In this document: piece by piece, positions 33,771 through 43,299 of the stretch | Layout of the letters: the number at the start of each line of letters is the position of its first letter | Numbering within the stretch: position 1 is the stretch's first letter | Origin: Sabellastarte sp. h YS-2021 | Taxonomy: Eukaryota > Annelida > Polychaeta > Sabellida > Sabellidae | Assembly (NCBI GenBank): GCA_964017235.1 | Contig: OZ024933.1 | Coordinates: 56,340,255-56,404,254 of the forward strand | DNA length: 64,000 nt | Direction: 5' to 3' | Notes under the pieces: model-generated | Database searches by the model: none | What the model was told of the DNA's origin: nothing | The model's input: the letters and a program-made list of their open reading frames with translations, nothing else | Position numbers and translations under genes: made by a program

Positions 33771-34760
33771 AAGTAGATGAACAACTTGTTTGAGAGAAAT
33801 TGTGTAGCTGCAATACTTTTGAAGATATAAGGCATTTACTCATTATGGTTATCATTAAAAATTGACGAAGTAGCTATTACGGTTTGCGAGATATTTGTCA
33901 TTTTTCACATTTTCACCAAAAGTAGCAATAAAGTAGCCATTACTCACTTGTACATTGAGCAACAGTTGTGAAACTTAAATATGTTACAGTTCACAAAAAA
34001 GTAGATGAACAACTTATTTGAGAGAAATTGTGTAGCTGCAATACTTTTGAAGATATAAGGCGTTTACTCATTATGGTTATCATTAAAAATTGACAAAGTA
34101 GCTATTACTCACTTAGCTATGGAGATACACTTCCAAACTAGTGACCATGTTGTAGCTGTAGAGATAGTAGCTGAACAACATATTGGAACAAAATTGTGTA
34201 GCTGCAATACTTTTGAAGATATAAGCCATTTACTCATTATGGTTATCATCAAAGTAGCTATTACTCAGTTAGCTATGGAGTTACAGCTGTGAAAATTCAC
34301 AATACAGTATATCCAAAAGATAGGTGAACAACATATTCAACAAAAATCCTCTATATTCAATAGTTTTTGAGTTATAAGTGACTTGCTCAATGGTCAAATG
34401 TTAAACTTAGTATTATAGCTATTACTCAGTTAGCTATGGTGCTACACCTTGGACACCTCACCATGATATAGTACATGAAGGAGTTGTTGAACAACATATT
34501 TCAGGCCAATATTGTAAGTAACAGTTACAAAGACAAAATCAATTTACTCATTTTGCTCATTGTTAATAACAGAAAATAGCTATTACTCACTTAGCTATGA
34601 AGATAGAACCCTAAAAATGGTACCATCTTGTAGGCATGGAGAAAGTAGCTGAACAATGTATTTTACAGAAACACTCTAAATGCAGTCGTTTTGGAGTTAT
34701 GAGCACTTTACTCAAAGTAGCCACCATTGCTATTACTCACTTAGCTATGGTCCTAGGTGT
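33771..34760. repeat. Mixed ~180-bp array units
   Basis: Five to six diverged units contain TTTGAAGATATAAGGCATTT, CATTATGGTTATCATTAAAA and AAGTAGCTATTACTCACTTA. It is less regular than the preceding array. Confidence 0.7.
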
Positions 34761-34977
34761 GAAATAACAGCATCAAATGAAAGGACATAAGCAATAAGGT
34801 CATCAAAAACATTGAAAAGGCCAAGGAGAAACAACCAGTGTGATGTACAGCCCTTTTAATTATAAAAGCGTGACACACACTCAATAACACACGAACACAC
34901 GCACACACGCACGCACGCACGCACGCACACACGCACGGAATGCGTTTTATAATCTCCCGCCCGGCCGGCGGAAGATA

Positions 34978-35345
34978 AAAATACTCTAAATCAAATAGTT
35001 TTGAAGATACAAGTAATTTACTCAATTTGATAGCCTCAAAGTAGCTATTACTCGGCTATGCAATGAGCTATGGGGCTGCAATTGTACTATGTTATAGCTG
35101 ACCCAAAAGTAGCTGAATAACATATAATATACAAAATTCTCTAAATGCAATAGTTTTTGAGTTATAAGTGATTTTACTCATTATGAAAGGTACTGAAAAA
35201 TCAGAAAGTAGCTATTACTCACTTAGCTATTGGAATAGACAACCAAGTTACTCACCATGTTGTAGCTGTGGAAAAAGTAGCTGAATAACATATTTTAACA
35301 AAATACTCTAAATGCAATACTTTTCAAGTTATAGGTTATTTAGTG
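34978..35345. repeat. GTAGCTATTACTCA-family array, right part
   Basis: This continues the array split by the element at 32099-34977, with two diverged units (CTCGGCTATGCAATGAGCTA; CATGTTGTAGCTGTGGAAAA). Confidence 0.7.
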
Positions 35346-36168
35346 TATGATTTCTTGAATTTTAATGCATTAAAAATTATTTTAAAAATTTATAAAAAAA
35401 TAACAAAACGATTCTGGCCTGATACTCACACAAGGGAATCTACTAGTGGCTTAGTACATATATGCAAGATATGGGAGAAATCCCTGCAATAGTCAATGGG
35501 AAAATTGTGATAAAGTCTTGAAATTTTCACACTTTTGGTGGGGGTACCTCCCTTGTAATGGCTCTAGCAAACAGACGAACATACAGATTTGCATGCCTTG
35601 AAATACTTTCATCCTCGATAGATAAGGTATCTTTTAAAAAAAAACAGCATGTCTCTAGGCCTTGTAGTTTTGGAGGAGAAGTTGTTCACGCGTACACGAA
35701 CACCGCAGAGTGACAACATAATGTCAGTTGACTGACAAGTCAGCTGACATAAAAATCACCCCTGTTCACTTGATGGAACAGGCAACATGGCGGAGCCCTA
35801 TTGGCTTCACTTGGATACTTTTTGTTAATCATATAATCATGTCAAGTGTTTTAGGTATTTTATTTTAAACAGTCATATTAGAATAGGATTCACCTTCGTG
35901 CTCTGACCACGCCAACCAGTCTAAAATTCTGCGTTTAAACGGCTTTTTCACGCTATATTCCTATAATCACAACTGATACCACAAGCCCTCATCTCAGTGA
36001 GATCACACCAGTAAGTCAAAAGCTATACCAACTGGCCTGTGAGGCTCGACATGGTGGTTGACAGTGTTAAAAATAAACACATGCAACATTTCGCAATGTG
36101 ATAATAACAAATATAATACATCTATAATTCAAAGCAAATTTGTTTAATATTAATTTTATAACACAAAC
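35346..36168. other. Intron between exon 2 and the array, no exon seen
   Basis: It contains a block near 35400-35760 of repeat-like character. This includes GGTGGGGGTACCTCCCTTGT and an imperfect 30-bp palindrome at 35722-35752 (ATGTCAGTTGACT...AGTCAGCTGACAT). Nothing else is recognised. Confidence 0.4.
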
Positions 36169-36346
36169 CTCTGGTTTAGTTCTGACAACATTCATGTATC
36201 CGTCCTGTGTAGAAGCCTTGCCTTTTCCATGGACTGGCTCTCCTTTTGGTTTTGGTGATACTGGTGGCACTTCTACATCACTGTATGTCACTTTATCCTC
36301 AGACTCTCTGATTTTAAAGCGAGGGGGTTGGGCCTTAGTGGCACCA
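36169..36346 (-). CDS. Exon 2 of SH3/tyrosine-motif gene
   Basis: This 178-bp exon has the acceptor TTCTCTTTCAG and the donor GAG|GTTTGT (weak but GT). It starts with one base that completes a Ser codon with exon 1 (AG+T) and ends in phase 0, which fits exon 3. The 59 codons include KVTYSDVEVPPVSPKPKGEP and DGYMNVVRTKPE. The tyrosines sit in SH2-type contexts (YSDV; YMNV, where Asn at +2 favours Grb2-like SH2 domains), and PPVSPKPK is a possible SH3 ligand. This supports a role as a phosphorylated cytoplasmic scaffold or receptor tail. The family is not recognised. Confidence 0.7.
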
Positions 36347-37244
36347 CTGAAAGAGAAGACAACAAACGTGTTTGTAAAATTTATAAACTGCTGTTGTTAA
36401 AAGTGAGATAAAAGTCTCAAGTTTAAGATAATTGTCACAATATTGTGACAAAATTGATGCTCAGATGAAATGAAATTCACAAAAGGCTGATTTTTAATCT
36501 ATGTGTGGTAATGTTAACTTTAAAGATTTTCAAAAAGGTCTTCAGTTATTACGATCATACACTTTTGCATTTTCTAGAAAATATTTCATAAATTTGAATT
36601 ATGTTAGGGACCTTTTGTAAAGTCACTTTTTCTAACTATAAAATATTCTCATAACTTAATAAAACGTTTCATTCACATAAAGTTTCCATTCCTCAACAAT
36701 TTTTGAAATGGCAGATTCGTAAAGAGATTTTCAAAATAGCAAATTCAGATTTGACAGGTTTCACTTAATACACCCCAGTTCCAATCCATACTGTCCTGAT
36801 CAAGTTAAGACTGGAATGTAATCTTATTGGTCCTATTTACTTATCGTTTAACTTGTAAAGGTCAGGAAAGTAAGAACGGCGATCACAGATACTTGTCCAG
36901 GTTTTAAACACACAAGTGAGCACTTTTGTTCCCAGTAGTTATGATTGATCCTTTTGGTTGTAATTGACTTATGAATTATCTCTGTGATGCTACATCTTAT
37001 CCTTAGGTTTTAAAGTTTAATGTCTTTGTGGTATTGTGGCCATTCTGTGCATTTTTCTATGAAAATGGACCTGAGTGAATTTGTCTCTTGAGAATCTTAG
37101 TGGCATAAATATGCTGACTGATGCACAAGTTGTCATGGTTTGGTGGTACATGAATGACTGATTTATATAGTTTCGCACCTAGTACTTTGTTTCGGTTCTA
37201 TTGCCGCGATGGGACCACCATATAAGGGATCATCTGAGTAATAG
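36347..37244. other. Intron, no feature seen
   Basis: AT-rich unique-looking sequence. No exon, repeat or RNA gene was recognised. Confidence 0.4.
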
Positions 37245-37370
37245 TATATACCCCGCCCATACCTGGCCAAGAACTCAGAAAACCACTCATTGCAGTTCTA
37301 ACTAAGCTCGGTGCTGCTTAACTTCACTGAACATTCAGAAACTGGTCAAGCTATACCACATAGGCAGATA
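37245..37370 (-). pseudogene. 5S rRNA-derived sequence
   Basis: Read on the minus strand, GAAGTTAAGCAGCACCGAGC and TTAGTTAGAACT, then ATGAGTGG, follow the order of the conserved 5S rRNA internal promoter and loop region (GAAGTTAAGC, GGGC, GTTAGTACT, ATGGGTG). Weaker matches continue both ways: CTTGACCAG on the 5' side and CCAGGTATGGGCGGGG on the 3' side. It is too diverged and carries too many small gaps to be a working 5S gene. It could be a pseudogene or the head of a 5S-derived SINE. No oligo-T stop was found. Confidence 0.65.
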
Positions 37371-37639
37371 GCTTGGTGTTACAACTAATTTTTATGAATC
37401 CTTTTTGGAGCAGGTTGTAAGGTCGATTTTTTTGGTCGCAAAACACTTACCATTTTTACAAATTACATCTTTTACTAGCTTTTTGACCTTTTTTTCAACA
37501 CGAATTGTCATAGCAGCCTCCAAGGGCAGTACTCACTAACATGGGTAAAGATCTGATCAGCATCAGATCAAATTTCAGAAAAAACTTTCAAGTGAACCAT
37601 GGATCAAATAGCTATTCACATACCATGGATCACTTAAAC

Positions 37640-37830
37640 TCGAAAATTTTAATTACTTAAATGTAGCTTTTATAAGCTACAAGCTTACCATGTGGGACTG
37701 AATGCTAACTCGGGAGGCCGCAGGACTCCAGCCAACGACCAAGAAAAATGGACGTTTGGAATTGACCGAGTCCATGGTTTAGTATGTACCATAGCAGTTT
37801 CGTTTGGTAATTCGTCCTTCTTCTCTCGTG
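37640..37830. repeat. DIRS-A2 left inverted terminal repeat
   Basis: It begins TCGAAAATTTTAATTACTTA and is inverted relative to 51618-51790. Confidence 0.8.
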
Positions 37831-38154
37831 GTAAATTTAGCCCATACCCCCTCAGCTGAAATATAGCGGGGAGGTAGGGTGCCACATGGTAAGCTTGTAG
37901 CTAATAAAAACTACATTTAAGTAATTAAAATTTTCAATAAAATTTTCAAGAAAAATGGACGTTTGGAATTGACCGAGTCCGTGGTTTAGTATGTACCATA
38001 GCAGTTTCGTTTGGTAATTCGTCCTTCTTCTCTCGTGGTAAATTTAGCCCATACCCCCTCAGCTGAAATATAGCGGGGAGGTAGGGTGCCACATAGTAAG
38101 CTTGTAGCTAATAAAAACTACATTTAAGTAATTAAAATTTTCAATTTTATTGCG
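37741..38154. repeat. ~207-bp tandem duplication across terminal repeat and complementary region
   Basis: AAGAAAAATGGACGTTTGGA occurs at 37741 and again at 37948, and the following ~200 bases are nearly the same. Each copy ends with the first half of the internal complementary region (GTAAGCTTGTAGCTAATAAA). Only after the second copy does the other half follow (TTATTGCGCTTCAATAGCTT, 38145 onward). Confidence 0.85.
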
Positions 38155-38515
38155 CTTCAATAGCTTACCATGTGGCACTGAATGCTGAATTCAACCGCTC
38201 TGTGGCGGGATTACAGCTGAGACTGGAAGAATGTTTTCCATTTTTCTTGAATTTAGAATTTAAAAATATACCAAAGTCCCAGTTACAGAGCCCCAGTTTT
38301 AAAGTCGGGTAAGTAAGTAGCCAAAAACCGAAATTTAATGAATGACAGTACGGGTACTGTCTGGATGTTTTGAAAGAAGAGAGTGCAGCCGTGCTCACTC
38401 AAGGTAGTAGCCCCTAAATGCATCACTGCTATAATAATACAGCCCTAGGCTTGAATCTCATCAATTTTGCCACCCTAAATGTGAGATTATGGTACACTGA
38501 TAAACACTAAAGACA

Positions 38516-39700
38516 TTATACAGTTAAAAATATAAGAGACCTTACCGTAAGCATCTGGAGAGGTAACCAATACCTGGACCCTGGGCTAGACTCCTGAAGA
38601 CTTGGCTGCAGCGGGTGTGCCCCCCCCCCCCCCCTTTCTTTTCTTCCCGAAGATGAGTATGCTGAGGGGAAGGGTCTAGGACTTGTTGTGCCGCTACTAC
38701 TGGTCCTAGATACATATTGTTGTTGTCTGACCAAGTAAGGTCTTTCAGGTAAAAAAGTGTGTGAGCTTTCCAGTGACACGCTTGCATGATTTGGTCCACC
38801 GATACCCCACCGTAAAAGGCCTTAGAGGCCGCAAAGGCCCTAATGTCATGCTTTGACTTGGACCAGGTCCAAGGATGATGATCTGCTTGTTTATAACAAA
38901 GTAGGATGGTTTGTTTAGATAGGAAGACAGTGTAGCGGGTCTGATGTCTGAGGTATATCCTTTCTTAAAGGGGATAAAAAGAAGGGCTCGAGACCCTCTT
39001 AGGTCTATGGTTCGATCCAAATAGTACCACAGGGCCCGTACCGGACATAAGGTCCTGTCTTCCCTGAATTGTCTATCTACAATGGTAGTTAGAGCAGGAA
39101 TAGTCACCGGAGACACACTTGAGAACCTTCTCTTGCTAGTTGGTTTTTGGCTATGGAATCTGAAGAGGGGAACAAGGCAACCTTTTCCCATTGGCCTAGA
39201 TTAGATACCTTGTTTGCAACCCAGGCATGGATTTCGCTGTGGCGAGCAAGGCTAGCAAGAAAGCAGTTTTGAGAGTAAGATGTTTGAGGTCTGTGTCTTT
39301 CATAGGCTCAAAGGGTGCTTTTGTAAGCTCACTGGGAACAACAGAAAGGTTCCATTTAGGAAGATTCCTGGAACTTTTGGGACGATCCCTGTGAAACTGG
39401 AGAGTAACCTGTTGAGGTCTGAACTCTGAGAGATATGGAGTCCCGTTGGGGCCAGGGTGTCAATAATGGCTGTCCTAGAACGGTTACCATCAATGGTCGA
39501 AGGGCGCCTGTTTAGATCTTGGTACAGGTACATAAAGAAGTCTGAGACTTGCTTTACAGAGGGAGTGGAGAAATCCACCGAATTTTCTCTGCACCATTTC
39601 TCAAATAGGGCCCACTTTGACTTGTAGATGGTCCTTGTTGACGATCTCTGAGGGGCAGCAATTCTCTTTGCCACCTACACAGCGAAGCCTTGTTTTAGAG
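38516..39700 (-). pseudogene. DIRS-A2 tyrosine recombinase, frameshifted
   Basis: It is homologous to the DIRS-A1 recombinase in pieces: RSSTRTIYKSKWALFEKWC (39640-39590), RTLCPVRALWYYLDRTIDLR (39060-38990), MDQIMQACHWKAHTLFYLKD (38799-38745, with the nucleophile Tyr). The His-x-x-Arg region near 38850 is disrupted, and several short indels shift the frame. A C-run at 38619-38633 encodes the Gly stretch. Confidence 0.75.
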
Positions 39701-40730
39701 CTGTCCACTCCTAGATACCAGGGGTGGAGGTTGAGATGCTGTGGATTGCTGTGGAACACATGATTGTGGGACTGTTTGAGAAGAGTTCTTGACACTGGAA
39801 GTTGAAGTGGGATCTCTGTTGAGAGCTGCACTAGGTCCCAAAACCAGGGCATCCCTGGCCAGCCTGGGGTTATTACAGTGATTAGGCAACTGGATTGCCT
39901 GATTTTGGATCACCCTGTGAAGGAGAGCCATGGGAGGGTAAGCATAAGCAGTGAGACCCGACCAGTGTATGTTCAGAGCATCTATGTCCCAAGCATTTTG
40001 GTCTGGGACTGGAGACACGTATAGAACTTTGTGGTTCAGGTGAGTGGCAAAAGATCTACATGAGGAGTGAACCACTTGAGACAGATCTGTTTGAACACCT
40101 GCAGATGCAGTGACCATTCTGTTGATTGGACTTGGTTTGACCTGGACAGAAGGTCGGCCATCACATTCAGACACCCTGGAATGTATCTGGCTTTTAAGGT
40201 TATCTGGTAAAGATGGCACCAGGTCATGATCTTCCACAGGAGAGCGCACATCTCCGCCGAGTGGGCTCCTCCTTATTTATTTATGTAGGCTACTATTGTT
40301 GAGTTGTCTGTAGCAACCAACACTGTTTTGTTTAAACACTGGTCCTTGAACCTTTGAAGGGCCAGAAAAAACACCTTCAGCCCTAGAACATTTATGGGTA
40401 GAATTATTCCCCGGTCTGACCACAGATACTTGTAGAGGTTTGCTCTAAGTGAGCGTCCCAGCCTTCGTTTGAGGCGTCTGTAAAAAGTTGGATACTGTGG
40501 TCTTGGGATGAAGGTCTGTGCCTTTCATCACGTTTGTGGGATTCTGCCACCATTCTAGGTGTGCTGCAAGGCTTCTGTCCAAAGAAGGAGGCTGTCCAAT
40601 GACTGAGGAAATCTCCAGTGCTCCTTGAGGTAAAACTGAAAGGGCCTCGTGTGAAGGCTTCCCTCCGGGACCATTTTCTCCGTTGAGGCAAGCAACCCAA
40701 TTAGGGACATCAAACATCTTGTAGTCAAAA
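39700..40730 (-). pseudogene. DIRS-A2 RNase H region (copy 1; copy 2 at 41487-42517)
   Basis: Fragments read FTDASNEGWDAHLEQ (40480 region), MCALLWKIMTWCHLYQITLK and ARYIPGCLNVMADLLSRSNQ, then the DALNIHWSGLTAYAYPP linker, in shifting frames. This copy keeps the GWDAH codons that DIRS-A1 lost. It ends at GTCAAAA, where DIRS-B begins. Confidence 0.75.
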
Positions 40731-41004
40731 TTGCAAATTTAATAAGTAAATTAAATTTTTATAAGTTAATACCCTATCCAATGGACAATTGCTTTACCAG
40801 TTGGCGCAACCGGTCCCGCCAAACGCCAGAAAAAGACGTCCTGTATATAATACCGGCAGGACCGGTCAGTAGTGTGCATTCGCTAGGTGGCGCATCATAC
40901 TTGCTTCCTGTCTGGACAAAGTGACGTCAGTTCATCTTTTTCGTTGTCTAAACAGATTTAGACCCCTAGTAAGCTGGTAGCGGGGTTGGTTGGGAGGGCC
41001 TTGC

Positions 41005-41101
41005 CTGTCCATTGGATAGGGTATTAACTTATAAAAATTTAATTTACCTATTAAATTTGCAATTTTATTGCGTTAATACATCCTATTCAATGGACAATTG
41101 C
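41005..41101. repeat. DIRS-B internal complementary region (second copy at 42792-42888)
   Basis: TGTCCATTGGATAGGGTATT, to AATTTACC, mirrors the outer left end. TTATTGCGTTAATACATCCT, to ATGGACAATTGC, mirrors the outer right end. They join at AAATTTGCAATTTTATTG. Confidence 0.85.
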
Positions 41102-43299
41102 TGAATAACTACCGCTTGGTCGGAGGGTAAGTTACTAGGGACTTAGGTGAACTCATAAATGATAAGAAAATTCCCTCTGGCCTAGGTTAACTTTCAGTCA
41201 GGAACCTGTAGGCCCTTGGTCGGATACCAGTGCCCGGTTGCCGGGGGTATACCGACGTTTCCTAGAACGGTTACCATCAATGGTCGAAGGGCGCCTGTTT
41301 AGATCTTGGTACAGGTACATAAAGAAGTCTGAGACTTGCTTTACAGAGGGAGTGGAGAAATCCACCGAATTTTCTCTGCACCATTTCTCAAATAGGGCCC
41401 ACTTTGACTTGTAGATGGTCCTTGTTGACGATCTCTGAGGGGCAGCAATTCTCTTTGCCACCTACACAGCGAAGCCTTGTTTTAGAGCTGTCCACTCCTA
41501 GATACCAGGGGTGGAGGTTGAGATGCTGTGGATTGCTGTGGAACACATGATTGTGGGACTGTTTGAGAAGAGTTCTTGACACTGGAAGTTGAAGTGGGAT
41601 CTCTGTTGAGAGCTGCACTAGGTCCCAAAACCAGGGCATCCCTGGCCAGCCTGGGGTTATTACAGTGATTAGGCAACTGGATTGCCTGATTTTGGATCAC
41701 CCTGTGAAGGAGAGCCATGGGAGGGTAAGCATAAGCAGTGAGACCCGACCAGTGTATGTTCAGAGCATCTATGTCCCAAGCATTTTGGTCTGGGACTGGA
41801 GACACGTATAGAACTTTGTGGTTCAGGTGAGTGGCAAAAGATCTACATGAGGAGTGAACCACTTGAGACAGATCTGTTTGAACACCTGCAGATGCAGTGA
41901 CCATTCTGTTGATTGGACTTGGTTTGACCTGGACAGAAGGTCGGCCATCACATTCAGACACCCTGGAATGTATCTGGCTTTTAAGGTTATCTGGTAAAGA
42001 TGGCACCAGGTCATGATCTTCCACAGGAGAGCGCACATCTCCGCCGAGTGGGCTCCTCCTTATTTATTTATGTAGGCTACTATTGTTGAGTTGTCTGTAG
42101 CAACCAACACTGTTTTGTTTAAACACTGGTCCTTGAACCTTTGAAGGGCCAGAAAAAACACCTTCAGCCCTAGAACATTTATGGGTAGAATTATTCCCCG
42201 GTCTGACCACAGATACTTGTAGAGGTTTGCTCTAAGTGAGCGTCCCAGCCTTCGTTTGAGGCGTCTGTAAAAAGTTGGATACTGTGGTCTTGGGATGAAG
42301 GTCTGTGCCTTTCATCACGTTTGTGGGATTCTGCCACCATTCTAGGTGTGCTGCAAGGCTTCTGTCCAAAGAAGGAGGCTGTCCAATGACTGAGGAAATC
42401 TCCAGTGCTCCTTGAGGTAAAACTGAAAGGGCCTCGTGTGAAGGCTTCCCTCCGGGACCATTTTCTCCGTTGAGGCAAGCAACCCAATTAGGGACATCAA
42501 ACATCTTGTAGTCAAAATTGCAAATTTAATAAGTAAATTAAATTTTTATAAGTTAATACCCTATCCAATGGACAATTGCTTTACCAGTTGGCGCAACCGG
42601 TCCCGCCAAACGCCAGAAAAAGACGTCCTGTATATAATACCGGCAGGACCGGTCAGTAGTGTGCATTCGCTAGGTGGCGCATCATACTTGCTTCCTGTCT
42701 GGACAAAGTGACGTCAGTTCATCTTTTTCGTTGTCTAAACAGATTTAGACCCCTAGTAAGCTGGTAGCGGGGTTGGTTGGGAGGGCCTTGCCTGTCCATT
42801 GGATAGGGTATTAACTTATAAAAATTTAATTTACCTATTAAATTTGCAATTTTATTGCGTTAATACATCCTATTCAATGGACAATTGCTGAATAACTACC
42901 GCTTGGTCGGAGGGTAAGTTACTAGGGACTTAGGTGAACTCATAAATGATAAGAAAATTCCCTCTGGCCTAGGTTAACTTTCAGTCAGGAACCTGTAGGC
43001 CCTTGGTCGGATACCAGTGCCCGGTTGCCGGGGGTATACCGACGTTGCCCCCCCCTTTTAACAGACCTGCTCTGTGGTAGGGGAAGAGAGGGATGAGTTC
43101 AGTCCCAGAAGGCAATAACCTCCCAAAGGCAGGAGTGTAGTTAGCTCCAAAAACTATCAACACTACATATATACAAATCTCAATATAAGGGCTAATTGTG
43201 GATCTGCTGAGCAGCCACAACTGGGCCCAATTGAAGGGTCTCTGAAACAGCCCAAGCCACATCCTTCAAATAGAACTGTGTGAAGGTGTTGTTACTTCA

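Larger units (their letters stand above)
32099..34977. mobile_element. Second inner element, same build as 2453-7167
   Basis: It interrupts an array unit between ATTAAAACAA (32098) and AATACTCTAAAT (34978). It begins with about 20 bases leading to ATCTCCCGCC. A ~134-bp array (32390-33770), a second array (33770-34740) and a CACG microsatellite (34890-34937) follow. It ends in a hairpin ATCTCCCGCCCGGCC / GGCGGAAGAT. The order of parts matches the inner element at 2453-7167, although the array units differ. It has no coding capacity. Confidence 0.65.
39473..43046. repeat. 1787-bp tandem duplication spanning the DIRS-A/DIRS-B junction
   Basis: Copy 1 is 39473-41259 and copy 2 is 41260-43046. 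Both start TCCTAGAACGG and end ACCGACGTT. No difference was noticed where I compared them, and all their short frames recur exactly 1787 bp apart. Each copy holds the RNase H and early recombinase part of DIRS-A2 and then the left end of DIRS-B. The duplication must be later than the DIRS-B insertion, or else an assembly error. Confidence 0.9.

Noticed and set aside
34890-34937. CACG/CACA tract as a telomere or regulatory repeat
   Set aside because: It is a simple microsatellite placed just before the terminal hairpin in both inner elements, so it is part of the element end.
37455-37545. A possible extra exon (minus strand) with a strong GTAAGT donor and an open frame of about 27 codons
   Set aside because: Its start and end phases do not fit between exons 1 and 2, and the only in-frame acceptor is weak. 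A chance frame of this size is expected in 64 kb.
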